Shown: positions 35,805 to 53,687 of the stretch, piece after piece
How positions within the stretch are numbered: the stretch's first letter is position 1
How the letters are laid out: each line of letters begins with the position of its first letter
Origin: Carallia brachiata
Taxonomy: Eukaryota; Streptophyta; Magnoliopsida; Malpighiales; Rhizophoraceae
Length of the DNA stretch: 64,000 nucleotides
Assembly: GCA_021464245.1 (NCBI GenBank)
Contig: JADCRB010000068.1
Span: forward strand, 11,974,544 to 12,038,543
Direction: 5' to 3'
Made by a program: the position numbers and the translations under genes
Notes under the pieces: model-generated
The model's input: only the letters and a program-made list of their open reading frames with translations
Told to the model about the DNA's origin: nothing
Databases searched by the model: none

Positions 35805-38130
35805 ATAATATCCATTTCATTTGAGCTTCTTTTCCATTCCACACCAAATTATAATAAGCTGCGGCTTTTTGGATAGTTATGTTATCCATGGTTTCAACCT
35901 TATATCACGCATAAACTTGCTCCAAAGTCTCCTCCTTGCATCTTTTTGGGATATTCACTGCAACACAGTGCATTCAAAAATTTTGAGCCATCTAGCTATA
36001 AGATTTATGTGTCACGCCATGTCATTTTTCATGAAACAGTTTCCATCTCTTACACAAAAGACCTCACCACCTGAGGACATGGCCACAAAAATTCCAAATT
36101 GGCTAAACTTCTGTTTCAGCTTTAACATTACCTTATTTTTCTGTTTCATTGTCTTCTTCTACAAGTTCCACTTCTTTTCTTGAAGCGCAGTTGATTGACA
36201 CATCCTTACCTGGTTCCACTGAGGCATCCTCAGGCTTACCGTCCTCCCCTACTCCAACACCAGTCCCACCATCTAGTTCTCTTTCCACCCACACACATCC
36301 TATGATTACTAGATCACAAAACCACATTTTCAAGCCTAAAGTTGTCTTTCTCACTATTCAACACCCTACCAGAATCAATAGAGCCCATTTATATCTCTCA
36401 AGCACTTAAGGATCCTCTTTGGCATGTTGCTATGGATTCAGCATTCAATGCTCTTTTGAAAACAAAACCTGGAGCTTGGTTCCTTCCATAGAGGCTTCGA
36501 ATGTTGTAGAAAATAAATGGGTGTTTTAGATCAAACGAAATCCTGATGGCAGTATAGAGCGCTGCAAAGCGCGGTTGGTTGCTAAAGGCTTAATTTCATC
36601 AACATCTTAGGCTTGATTTTCATGAAACCTACAGCCATGCTGTCAAACTAGCTACAATTTGTATGGTACTCTCTCTTGCCTTGCATTTTGGTTGGTCACT
36701 TCGTCAATTGGATGTGAATAATGTTTTCATTCAAGAAACTCTCCATGATGCAGTCTACATGACTCAACCTCCAGGCTTCATTTACCAAGAGCATCCAGAT
36801 TATGTTTGTAAGCTCCATAAGACAATTTATGGATTGCGTCAAGCGCCTCGAGCTTGGTATCAAGAACTCAGCTCTTATCTTATTCGCATGGGCTTCATTA
36901 ATGCTATATCTGATTCTTATATTTTTATTTATCATAACCAAGATGTTCAACTCGATCTTTTGGTTTACATGGATAATATTATTATTACTGGCAACAAAAA
37001 TGAGGTTATGACTGACATTCTTGGGAAGCTCTCTACACGTTTTTCATTCAAAGATCTTGGACCACTTAGTTTCTTCCTTGGTATGAAAGTGATTCCAACA
37101 TCCACTGGTGGCATCCTCTCTCAACATCAATACATCAAGAAACCCTTGGACACTTTTGGTCTTGCTGGTGCCAAGGATCACTCCACTCCACTTTCATCAT
37201 CCCTTAAGCTACAACTGCGGAATACCTCTGGACCAGTAGACTCTACTTTATATAGGCAACTTGTAGGCTCACTTCAGTATTTGTCCCTATCAAGGTCTGA
37301 CACTACATTCACAGTTAATAAATTATCTCAATTTATGCATTAGCCTACACAGCTTCACTGGAGCTCCTTAAAGCAAATTCTTTGCTATCTCGAGGGCACA
37401 CATCATTATGGATTGCATATTAGGCATAGTGATGGAAGCTTTCCTTCTCTCAAAGCCTTTTGTGATGCAGACTGGGATGGTGATTTGGATGACAAAGCCT
37501 CCATATCAGTCAATGTTTTTTATTTTGACAGCAACCACATCTCCTACAGATCCTCTAAACAGCATAGTGTGACTTGGTCGTCAACTGTAGCCGAGTACGG
37601 GGCTATTGCCACTACAACTGCTGAGTTGGCTTGGCTCTAGAATCTTCTCTAGGAACTCAATATTTTGTTTTTTGCGCCTGCTCAGCTTTATTGTGACAAT
37701 ATCTGTGCTACTTACCTTACTACCAACCCTGTTTTTCACTCAAGAATGAAGCATCTAGCACTTGATTATTATTTTGTTAGGTAATGTGTCTCTTCTGGTG
37801 CAGTCTGAGTGTCTTACATCTCAACTTTGGATCATATTGCTAATGGTTTAGCTAAACCTTTATCCAAACATCGGTTCTATGTTCTTCAATCCAAGGTGCC
37901 AGTTGTCGATGCCACCTTTATCTTGCGGGGCATATTAGGTAATATTCATTTCATTGATTTTAAACTTCTTTTATCTCTACTCAATAGCTTATCATTCTTC
38001 AAATTATTCTCTTGTTATCCTTATCATGTTATTTGTAAAATTCAATTGCTATGTTGTGCAACTGTAAAGAGTATTATTGATCAACGGAAAGTGTGTGTTG
38101 AATTTGCACTATGATTTGACTCTTTACAAC
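35805..38130 (+). mobile_element. Truncated Copia-type retrotransposon no. 1 (integrase C-end, RT, RNase H)
   Basis: The plus strand shows the end of integrase at about 35809-36050 (PNYNKLRLFG, YPWFQPYITHKLAPKS, YKIYVSRHVIFHET), interrupted by stops, then a Ser/Thr/Pro-rich linker. The reverse transcriptase start follows (NPDGSIERCKARLVAKG), then a long open RT frame at 36663-37343 (LRQLDVNNVF, KTIYGLRQAPRAWY, FSFKDLGPLSFFLGMKV). The catalytic YVDD is YMDN here (about 36966-36977), so the second Asp is lost. RNase H follows (FCDADWDGDLDDKAS, AEYGAIATTTAELAWL) and then a degraded end (DHIANGLAKPLSKHRF). No gag, protease or LTRs are seen. It is inactive. Confidence 0.85.
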
Positions 38131-38269
38131 AACTAACTGGGCTGCAACGATAATACAATGGTAGAATTTTTCTTTTGTTTTTATAGATCTGCTTATAAAT
38201 TTTTATAGCCCCACTTCAATGTTAATAATTTACATATTAAATTTTTCAATCAAAATTCTAAAATATTGC

Positions 38270-39944
38270 CCCATGTGTTGAATCAAATGGTAAAGTGGGT
38301 GAATACAATGAATAAAGAAATTAAGACAATTGAGAAGAATAAAACTTGAGAGTTTACTAATATCCCACGGGATTACAAAATCATTGATGTGAAATGAGTT
38401 TTTAAGATTAAAAGGAAGTCAAATAGAGAAGTTGAGGGATATAAAATAAGATTAGTAGCGAAAGGATTTGAAAAACGACTTTGTTAAGCTACCATGAAGT
38501 ATTCTTCCCTATTACTCGCATGAAAACTGTTAGACTTATTATTACTTTGGCTGCTGAGAATCATTGGAGAATTCATCAAATGTATATAAATTCAACTTTT
38601 CTTAATGGTCTTCTCAAAGAGAAAGTTTTTGTGAAGCAACCCTAAGTTTTGTGAAGGAAGGAAGTGAAGATAAGGTGTATAAGTTGAAAAAAGTGGTATA
38701 TGGCCTAAAGCGTAGGCATGGAATAAGGGCATTGATTCTTTCTTCCATAATGCCAACTTTCAGAAGTGTCTGACTAGGCATCCCTTATATGTGAAAATTA
38801 ATGGTGATGGTGATATCTTGTTAGTGCATATAAATGTTGATGACTTGATTTTTATAGACAACAATCTCAGAATGATTGAAAATTTTAAGAAGTCGATGAT
38901 GTGTGAGTTCGAGATGACTGATTTGGATCTAATGTCATATTTTATTGGTATTAAAGTGATTCAAAGAGACGATGGAATATTTATTTGTCAGAAGAGATAT
39001 GCTATAGAGCTTTTGAAGAAGTTTCGGATGTATGATTGTAATATGCTGAGAACACTTGTTGAGGTTGACACTAAATTGTCGAAGGACTGAGATAAAGCAC
39101 CTGTTGATTCTACACGCTTTAAGCAAATTATTGGAAGTTTGAGGTACTTGACATGTACAAGACCTGATATATCTTATAAAGTTGGTTTAATTAGTAAGTT
39201 TCTTGAGTCTCCGGATTAATCTCATGTGTAAGTTGCTAAGAGAATTATGTGGTACATTAAAGGAACTTTTGATTATGACCTATTTTATTCTTCATCTAAG
39301 AATTGTGGCCCACTTTATTGTTTCAATTTTGGCACCACTACTTGTTTTTAGTCATCGAAGATATAATTTATTGTTGCACTTTCGACTTGTGAAGTGGATT
39401 ATGTAACTGCAGTTTCTAATGCTTGTCAAACGATTTGGTTGAGGAATTTGTTGAATAAGATTCATGATCTATTTGAAAGTCTTATGAAAATATTTGTTCA
39501 TAATGTTTCTACTATTAATTTAATCAAGAATCTAGTGACGCATGGAAGGAGTAAGCACAGTAATACTATTTTTCATTTTTTGAGAGATCAAGTTGATAAA
39601 AGAGATATTGAATTTTCTTATGCAAGTCTGAAGATCAAATTGTATATATTCTCACGAAACTGTTGAAATATAACGCGTTTATGAAGCTGAAATAGTTATT
39701 AGGAATGCAAGTATCACCAAATCAAGATTAAGGGGGATGTTGAAATTAATCTACATTTAGTAGTTAGTTACTATTTGAATAAAATTCATGTTATTTAGTT
39801 TGTTTTCCATATTTGAGTAGTATTAGGATATTAATTATTACTAGTATATAAGGACGTGATATCTATGATTTTGTGTGTACTTCTCATATTGTTGTGTGGC
39901 GTATTCAGTTAATAAAGTAGTGTTCAAATTAATTAAAATCGAAC
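38270..39944 (+). mobile_element. Truncated Copia-type retrotransposon no. 2 with 3' LTR
   Basis: A second, distinct Copia lineage. The RT start reads MNKEIKTIEKNKT then LVAKGF with several stops. The open part at 38791-39090 contains NVDDLIFI and MTDLDLMSYFIGIKV. RNase H remnants continue to about 39665. A polypurine tract AAGGGGGA (39730-39737) precedes the 3' LTR (39738-39944, TGTTGAAATT to GAACA). No 5' LTR or gag is present. The element abuts the left edge of the A-side duplicated flank. Confidence 0.85.
39738..39944 (+). repeat. 3' LTR of Copia element 2
   Basis: It begins TGTTG directly after a purine tract, ends ACA, and is 207 bp long. A TATATAAGG-like sequence lies inside it at about 39845. 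Confidence 0.65.
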
Positions 39945-42524
39945 ATTTTTAAGCAGTTGTATAAAGATTGATTTCTTGTTCAGGCACTCTAATAGTTATA
40001 ATGTAGAGTTTTATGTTGGAAGTTTCTAGTACTAATTTTAAAAACAGAGAACATAACGTATATAAATTTATGAAAATGAAAAAAATTACTCTTATTATTT
40101 AGCCTCTAACTTAGTTGATTTCTTAATAAATAAAAAAATTGAAAAAAAAAACAAAAACAAAAAAGAAAGCATAACTTCACGTAAATTTGAGCTTAAATGC
40201 ATTTAACACTCTAGGAGTTTATCTCCTTCCCATTGTAGTTCCCTTAAGTTTCAATTTACACTTTAACACCCTGGCGTGAGATTTTTTAATTTTAGTAATT
40301 GACATTTTTTTTTAAGAATTCTATTAATTTTAAAAAACCTTTTTAATTCCAAAAAAATTGTATAATTATAATATTATGAAATGAATTTTTGATTTATCGT
40401 AATTTTTTTTTTCTTTTTTAGAATTTTTCAAAATTCAATATTTTTAATATTAATATGGGATTAAATTTTTAACTCTAACAAAATAAAAAAATTAAAAAAC
40501 ATACAAAATTCAAAAAGAACAAAAAAAAATCATGAATGACTCGAAAAATTAAGTCTCATTATCTAAATTTTACAAAACTTTATAGAATAAAAAAATGCAT
40601 TTTAAGATTAATAGAATGCTGAAATAATGTTAACTATAAATTATATTAGACACGGTGTTGATTAGTTTGCTTAAACTTACCAAAGAGAAAATTATTGGGC
40701 TTTGTGACCTAAAAAACCACAATGCATAGAATTTTCTCCCGTTATGAATTTAGAGGATCACGATGTGGCCTCACAAATTGGAAGACCCAGGATACATAAT
40801 CATCTAAGTGCTGGGGTTTTTTCCGTATACTTTTTGAGACAATATAAAAATACATTTTTTTTTCCACAAAATAATACATTTTTGAAAAATTGAAGTAGAC
40901 TTTTTTGGAACATTGTATATTTTAGATTTTACAAAAAAAAAAAAAAAAAAGAAAGAAAATGGAATAGCACAAGTGAGTAGTGTAGGTAGCACGTCTTTGA
41001 GAGAATGAAACATTTTGTTGAAAATTATAATTCAGTATATTTTCTCAAAACTGTACAGTTTTTAAAAAAATGCAATACATTTCTAATTATTGTAATTAAA
41101 AAAAAAAACAGGGAACTTTATATTATAATACCCTGGGCCTTACACCATGCTTTGCCTAGGTTTTCTCATGAATTTTTCTTGTTGGTCTAAGAGGTTCATT
41201 AGACATTTAGGCTATTTAGGTTGCGAGGTAAGCAGTGAAAATAACTTTTTTTATTTTATAACCTTCATACTCTAACCTAAAATTTTAAGTTATTAACCAC
41301 CGTAGTATTTATTAAGAACTCTCATTAATTTATTTATTTTTTGGTTATAAGGGATGTTAGAAGGCTAATCAAGAAGATATTAGAATCACTAAAGTTTGAA
41401 AAAATCTCAAAAGAATTTCTTAATTAATTGTGTTAAAAGTATTAAGACATTGTAAATTTCTTCTTCTTCTTCTTCTTTTTCCTGAGAAAGTCACAATGGA
41501 AAGTTTAACGTGATGTCCATGATGAGGTTTTTATCCTCCGCTCCTGCCGTATCCCGTTTAATGCACGTGAGCGTGGCACTCCCTATCTTTCGTTTCCTGA
41601 ATACAGTAACATTATCGTTAGCTAGAGGCGAGTCTTCCCTCCTGTTTTTTTTTTTTTGTTTTTTTTTTTTTTTTTGTGTAATCAACCTACGTTTTTAAGG
41701 GGGGTGAAAAAAAAAAAAAAAGAAAACATCTACCGGCAAGTACATGAGATGGGAAAAGGGACAGCAAGAATCTCATTGCTTGCAACCTGTTTAGATTACA
41801 ATTAGATGATATAAGATGAACATTTTTCCAGTTGAGAATTTACGAAAAAAAAAAAGTCAATTAATTGTTAAATATGACAAAAAATACAACATCAACTCAT
41901 TTAAGTAAAAAACCCTCCATATTAGAGGTATTTGAGTTAGAGGTATTTAAGGATAGTGAGGTTTGAATGTCCTGTCATCCCATTAGCCAATGTCCTAATA
42001 GCCAACTGGACTAGGCTGAGTTGGTTCTAGTTAAAAAATTTTTATATTCTTTTCTCACAACACAACCAAGCATATGGCTATTGGCCGCTCTTTTTTTTTT
42101 TAATAAAAAACGAAAAGGAAAATGTGGTACTTTACAATTTTATCATAGAAAATTGTGCTGTTATACTGTATAGTGAGTTAAACATTTATACTGAACAACC
42201 AAAAAATAAATTTTACAGTACCCAACTAGAGTTATTAGTCTCTTCTAAAATTATGTAGAATAAAAAATATATTTAATTTTATTTAACATCTTAACAGTTA
42301 TTTTTTTTTGTTAAAAAAAAAAAAAGCTAACTGCCAAAAATAAACAAAGCTACATAGTGCAACCTCTAGGCTCTGGCAGCGGTTTTTCCTGGGTCACAAT
42401 CCCCTCGGGCATTGCTGCCTGGGTGGCTCTTTACTAGACCCGCTCTTATCCTTTTCAGCGCCTTTGGGGTGGACTAGATTGGACTGGACTTTGAGGTTAC
42501 CGTTTGATTTAGCAGTCTCACTCA
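39945..42524. repeat. Distal 3' flank of the duplicated receptor unit (A copy)
   Basis: Counterpart of 14736-17294. No intact gene is present. The block at about 41491-41645 is well conserved with 16320-16455 and is GC-richer than its surroundings. A poly(T) stretch lies at 41645-41675. Confidence 0.8.
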
Positions 42525-43600
42525 TATGGGCCCATATTTTAAATTAGGTGCTCATGCACAATTTAAGAACTTGCAAAATGAGTAAACCAAAAAACAAAAA
42601 AATAACTTGCAAAAGGGCAAAAAAAAAAAAAAAAGGTGGCTTTCAAACTAAAGTTTGTCTGCCTCTAATTTTTTTTCCTGTCCTTCTCTCATCCTCTCTC
42701 TCTTTTAGTTATCTTTTAGAAGTTAAATTTTCACCCTATTGTTTAGATTTTTTTTTTCACGTTGAGATTATGTTATTGTTTTTGGGGCTACCAACTGAAT
42801 AAATACATGGACTTTGACTTATTACAAAGACATGTTAGACCTAATATTCAAAATAAGTAAATTCAAACTTAATACCGATAAGTTATAATTCAATTGGTAA
42901 AAGAGTTGTTTTCAGGATTAAAAATTTTGAATCCTTATCTCAATCTGAACCAATTTACGTAAACAAATCAAATTTAATAGCACACAAAAGAGTTTACTAT
43001 TACAGAGAAGATCCATACACCATACACAACACAATACACCAACAACAATAGATAGTTACATTGGAATTAAATCTGATATAACTTTGTCCTCAATTTAAAC
43101 TCTTCCTATCCTTGAACTGGAGCCTCATTAGCATAGATGCAATAAGTACTTTCCAATACTGCTCTAAAATATATGGAAGTGTTCAACAATTCTGAGAGGA
43201 GCATATGCAACAAAAATGCTTTATCAATACATGATTTTTACAATAACCCTTATAAAACTATTTTTTACTAAATAAATATTCTCATGTAACAACGAGTTCA
43301 TTGGCTTTATATATAGAAGGTGACTAAATGATCTGTTTCTAAAACTTGTCAGTAAGACTACCTTCTATAGCGCTAAAAGACCATCCCTGTTGTAATTGCG
43401 TACAATATCTAGAGGTAACCAAGTGTAGTTTCCATTGTTTTACAAAAAATTGCATTCCTTATGCACAAAACTCTCACATGATGGGGTCTAAGGGATGATC
43501 AAATATACACAGCCTTACCTTGGTTTCACAAGGAGGCTGTTTCTGCTACTCTTCCTAAATTGCATTAGTAATCAGTGTACACACTGATATCAACATGCTT
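42525..43600. other. Proximal 3' flank of copy A
   Basis: Continuous here with the distal flank, that is, the state before LINE insertion. It aligns with 24074-25172 next to copy B and probably includes the 3' UTR of copy A. No other gene is seen. Confidence 0.7.
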
Positions 43601-49169
<5,569 letters not shown>

Positions 49170-49173
<4 letters not shown>

Positions 49174-49196
49174 GGTGAGCTGATGACAATTGGCAT
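49170..49196 (-). promoter_or_regulatory. Conserved 8-codon uORF overlapping the copy A start codon
   Basis: ATGCCAATTG begins at 49196 and ends in ATGA, shared with the receptor ATG at 49173. Confidence 0.6.
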
Positions 49197-49264
49197 AGGA
49201 TCAGTGAAGTTTCACTTAGGACTACTAGATAATATCTCTACTAGGCTAGGCAACAGGATGGTTG

Positions 49265-49312
49265 TTGGGGGCTTTTAATAACTGGAACCGCCTAGAACGT
49301 GGAGGTCCACTT
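49265..49312 (-). promoter_or_regulatory. Core promoter block of copy A (TATA-like; TGACG box altered)
   Basis: TTATTAAAAGC lies at about 49271-49281 as in C. At the place of CCTTGACGTT in B and C this copy reads CCTCCACGTT, so the TGACG/TTGAC core is lost. Confidence 0.4.
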
Positions 49313-50563
49313 TCCAACTCCCACGAAAAAGGATCAATGGCAGAGGAAAACGAATGTACAGGAAGGGGCGAAAAAACATAACAATAAGTGATTACTTATA
49401 TAGAAAAAATGCATTCATTGTATGAAAAAAAAAAATTAAAAAATTAAAAATTAAAAAATATAATTATAATATTTAATATTTAAAATAATTAATATAATTT
49501 TTTATTTTCATCATATATATTATTTACTATTTTTTTACATATAAAATTTACCCTCCCTAATATTTTCCTTTAGAAATTGCTATATAGACGCCTAAATCCC
49601 TTCATACATGCACATTGCAAAGTTGGGTTTCACAGATACTTTATTGTGCGTGTATTGGGGAATTCCGACGTGGTTTTATCAATTGCGTTTCCCTCTTAAT
49701 GTTTTGATTTCTTTCTTTCAACCAAAAATGATAATAAAAAAAAAAGGTTATGATCCAAACTTAAGGTTAGATACTGCTTGGCCAGTTTTAGTAGTAAACT
49801 TTTTGAGGATAGAATTCCTTCACTTTCTATAAAACTCTCACATAAAGTGAGAATTAATTGAGTTCAAAGTGTTCTCTTACTAGTGTCTTCGAATCCACGA
49901 TCTCCTCTTTCTTCGTTAATAGCTGTTTACCACCAATCATTTCACAGTTAATAACTAAGAGATAACTACTAACTAATTTTAGGTTGAAAAAAAAAAAGGG
50001 TTAGGTACGCAACGATTGTAGTTTGGGCCCTTGAGAGTTTGACTTTTTTGACTAACCCTTGAGAGTTAGTATTTGTTCATATATTATCTTGTATCACAAA
50101 ATTATCATGATTTTATTGAGGTGATGTACTATGTTTTAAGAAAATGACATTTTTCTTTTTGTTTATTAAAAAATATATTAAGCGGTGAACTATATAATAA
50201 TATCTGTAACTTATATGATAACATTCTTTGTTAGGATTAAAATTTAAGATTTTTAATTTTGAGTTTTAATTATATAGACGTTCTTCAAAAATAAAAAAAA
50301 AGTTATTTTCTTTGAGTATTTTAAATTACATATGTTTTAATATAAGTATAGCACATTTAAGCCCTACTTTATCCTACCCAATTCAATTAAAAGTAGTCAA
50401 TTCATGGAGCTGCGATCAACAATTTACAAGACACCATCCTGTTTTAAGATTTCAAAAATTTGTTGACGTCACATACAACCCTTTTTTTTTTTTTTTTTTT
50501 TTGTCTTTTGGGCACCTCTGTTGTTTTTGTCCCTGATTGCCTTCAACTATAGCCTTGACCGGC
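49313..50563. other. Upstream flank of copy A
   Basis: No gene is seen. It is AT-rich, with segments matching the upstream flank of copy B (see 31711-35172). A T18 run lies at about 50484-50502. Confidence 0.6.
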
Positions 50564-51039
50564 ACTGTTGTCAGAACCAGACCGAATCGGTCGATCGGAT
50601 CGGTTGAACCGGAGACCGGCCGGTGGTCAGAGCCGGTTTTGGCAAATTTCGAAGGGTGATTCGGACCGGTCAAAACCGGAAAAAATCGGTCAAGAATCGG
50701 TAAAAATCGGTGAAAACCGGACCGGTTGGACCGGTCCAATAAAAAAAAATTCATAAATTGACAATTTGACTCAAATGTTATTTAAATTATAATTTAAGCA
50801 TTAACTTTAATTTAAAAGTTCAATTTAGTCCTAAATCTATTAAAAATTTTAATTTCATCCTTAAAAACAGAAAAATTAATATTTAATCAGTATTTATAAA
50901 TATTATTTTTATAATTACTTTTATACACATATATATTATTAAATACCGGTTCAAATACCGGTTCGACCGGTTCAACCGGTTGAACTTTGACCCACTAATG
51001 TTTCCGGTTCGATGACCGGTCCGGTTCTGACAACCTTGC
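50564..51039. mobile_element. MITE rich in CCGGTT motifs, with TIRs and an 8-bp target duplication
   Basis: The ends are inverted repeats: GTTGTCAGAACCAGACCG on the left and GTTGTCAGAACCGGACCG (minus strand) on the right. Both end regions hold many CCGGTT/AACCGG palindromic units. Flanks are TGACCGGC (50556-50563) and TGACCGGT (51040-51047). The paralogous B flank has a single TGACCGGC at 34212-34219 and no insert, which acts as the empty site. The 476-bp element has no coding capacity. The 8-9-bp duplication would suit a hAT- or Mutator-type transposase. Confidence 0.75.
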
Positions 51040-51047
51040 TGACCGGT

Positions 51048-52163
51048 GGCCTTGTCGAAATTAGAAGGAGAAAAATTAGGTAACAACATGTGAGAATAAT
51101 ATTATTGTAATTAAAGATGTAGACAAATTACATTTTATTTGATTGCACAAATAAGTAAAGTTAAATGTCAAAAAAAATTAATGTTGGTTTTAAGTGTTGG
51201 TTTTCTTTATTTACAAATTACAATTTATTTATTGTGCTTTAAGTGTTGGTTTTTTTTTTCTTTTTTTTTATAGGGAACGCTTTAATGTTGTTACTTAGTG
51301 GATCTCAATTAGAAATTTAATTACCAGAATGTAACAATATTTAAATAGGACAAAAATAATAATATAATATAACTTAATAATATTTAATAATTTATTAATT
51401 TTTTTTTTAATTTGACAGTTCATCGATTCATATTAATTTAAAGCTTTTTTAAAATTTATCTTAAACTCTTTTTTTTTTCCAGAAATTTTAGGTGCCATTT
51501 CTTGAGACAAAAGATTTTTTTTTTTTTTTTTTGAGGCTCTGATGCCAACAGACTGTTGGTAATCTGGAGAATCCTAGACCTTGAATTCTAGCTAAGATCC
51601 AAGATTCCACGTACCTGCTGCCCCGATGAACAACGTTATCATGTGCTTTACCATAAACTTGTTTGCTCCGCAACAAAACTTTCGGGAAAAAGTGCATTGC
51701 TTAATAAGTGCATGGTTAAATAATATTTAAATTTATATTTTATATAATAATACATATATTTTATATAATCGTGATAATAAAAAATAATATAAATAAATAT
51801 TATTTTTTTATTTATATTTTTAATTATAATTATATAAAATATATTTATTGTTATATAAATTATGTAATATCTGGATCGTGATTTTAATCAAATAACGTGG
51901 CCATCTAATGACCGACAAAACTTTTTAGGCCTTTTATGGTTCAAACTAGTCTAAAAAGGGCAATTTTATAATTTTATTATTTATCATTTGTTGATAAAAA
52001 TAAAAAATAACATTCCTGTATTTTTTCAATCAATTACTTTAAAAAATTCTATCAACAATCACTTGTTGATTTTTTTATTTAACTAAACACCTTAACTTTT
52101 TATTCTTTTAGGTTTAGGTTAGCTTCTCTCTCCGCCCTTTTCACTCATTTTGTCTTCCTCTAA
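51048..52163. other. Distal upstream flank of copy A and adjoining intergenic sequence
   Basis: Homology with the B flank continues to about 51690 (GAGGCTCTGATGCCAA and the CCTTGAATTCTAG segment) and then ends. The rest is AT-rich with nothing recognised. Confidence 0.55.
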
Positions 52164-52559
52164 GTCTGTTTGGTAATGTTATAAAATAAAATGCTGTTAA
52201 TAGAAGTGTTGTGAATAAAATGTTATAATTAAAAATACTGTTATTTAAAGTTACAGATTGTTTGTTAATAGTTATGAAAAAGCTGTAAAAAAATTTAAAT
52301 TTTAAATATTTAATAATTTCTTGAATTAGTAGAGTTAATTTTATCTACTTAATTCAAAATTTGTGTAGTATAATCATTGAGTTTTATCACGTTCTCTAAA
52401 AACATATTTAAGGTGCTTTTGTAAAATTATAGTTTTGAGAGCTATTACGTTTACAAAACTTCATTTAAAAAGAATTACTAAATATTAAAGAAATTACTTT
52501 TAATTTAAAATATAATTATTACACTATAACACACTTTTCACTTCAATACCGAACATAGC
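52164..52559. mobile_element. Possible MITE
   Basis: The left end GTCTGTTTGGTAATG and the right end, read on the minus strand, GCTATGTTCGGTATTG are imperfect inverted repeats around an AT-rich non-coding core. No clear target duplication was found. The call rests on the ends only. Confidence 0.35.
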
Positions 52560-53687
52560 TTTCTTCGGCTGTAGAATTACGTCAAAACGGACTGATTAAC
52601 GTTAAGGAAAAACAAAACAAGGAAAAGGGCACGAGGACGGGCTCCTATTTTTCTGCAGTGATGGTGAAGTTGAGAAAAGTCGAAATAAGAAAAGATCGGA
52701 ACGGTGTTTAATCTCAGGAACACAGTTATATACGGATTAAAAATATCCATACAAACGGATAGAGACGAAGCTTATTAATTTTATATTTTTTTATAAATAA
52801 AATTAATTTATAATTTAATATTATTTTTAATTTTTTTATTTAAATAAATTTCACTTATTATATAGTATATAAGATTATAAATAAATAATATTTATTAAAA
52901 AAATAATTAAAATTAAAATTTTCTTTGTCTTTTTTTTCCACGTCAACCGGGGCGCATCTACAGTTGGCAATAACAGAGAAATTCGTGATTGAGTCGAATT
53001 AATGTGACAAAAATAATACAGCAAATCGATTTGAAAAATAAAAACACAAGTTCTGGGAGGGGATTGAGAAACTCAAAAACCTTTTGAATGAAATTTATTA
53101 TTATATTGTTTCTCTGTGGGAAAAGTTTGGGGGGGTTTTATCCGGGGGGTCAACAAGGCACTGAATATCTGGTTTTTTTTCCAACAGATATTTTGTTGAA
53201 AAATTACAATGTCTGTTAACAAAATGGATTAATGCAGAAATTTCTTGGACATTTTGTATCTCCGTTTGAAAAGCTGCCGTTCATTTTTGCAATATTTCTT
53301 TTCTGCCAAGAATAATGCCTATATCAGTTATCACTACAAGTCGGCAGAAGGAAAACAAGAACAGCATCCATTGAATACATCAGTAGCCATATCAGAAAGC
53401 AAGCTGTTGCCTGTATCTTTATTCCCATTACATGGCAACTACAATAGACAAGACCTACAACCAAGCAACTAGCACATCATCTATCCGCCTAGTTCTTCTG
53501 TCATTAATCGGTTGCTGAAACTTAGCCAGCACCAATCTTAGCTTCCATGGTTATTTTCCCCTCGGTCCAGGTGGCGGCGCATTGTATGAATCTGTCTCGA
53601 CCAAGGCTCATCGTGTGGCGCAGTAATAGGGTCTTTCTCACACATCTATGTAGGACCTGATGCTGACATATTAGGCTTACGAGAGCT
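52560..53687. other. Intergenic sequence 3' of copy E
   Basis: No gene is seen. The last 400 bases probably include the 3' UTR of copy E on the minus strand. The part at 52740-52930 is very AT-rich. Confidence 0.5.

Noticed and set aside
36663..37343. Possible host gene (226-codon open frame)
   Set aside because: Clear Copia reverse transcriptase wording with a mutated YVDD box, flanked by integrase and RNase H remnants.
42880..42960. tRNA-like A-box phrase CAATTGGTAAAAG and TTTTGAATCC (similar at 24425-24500)
   Set aside because: No cloverleaf; probably an old SINE relic shared by both duplicated flanks, too degraded to call.
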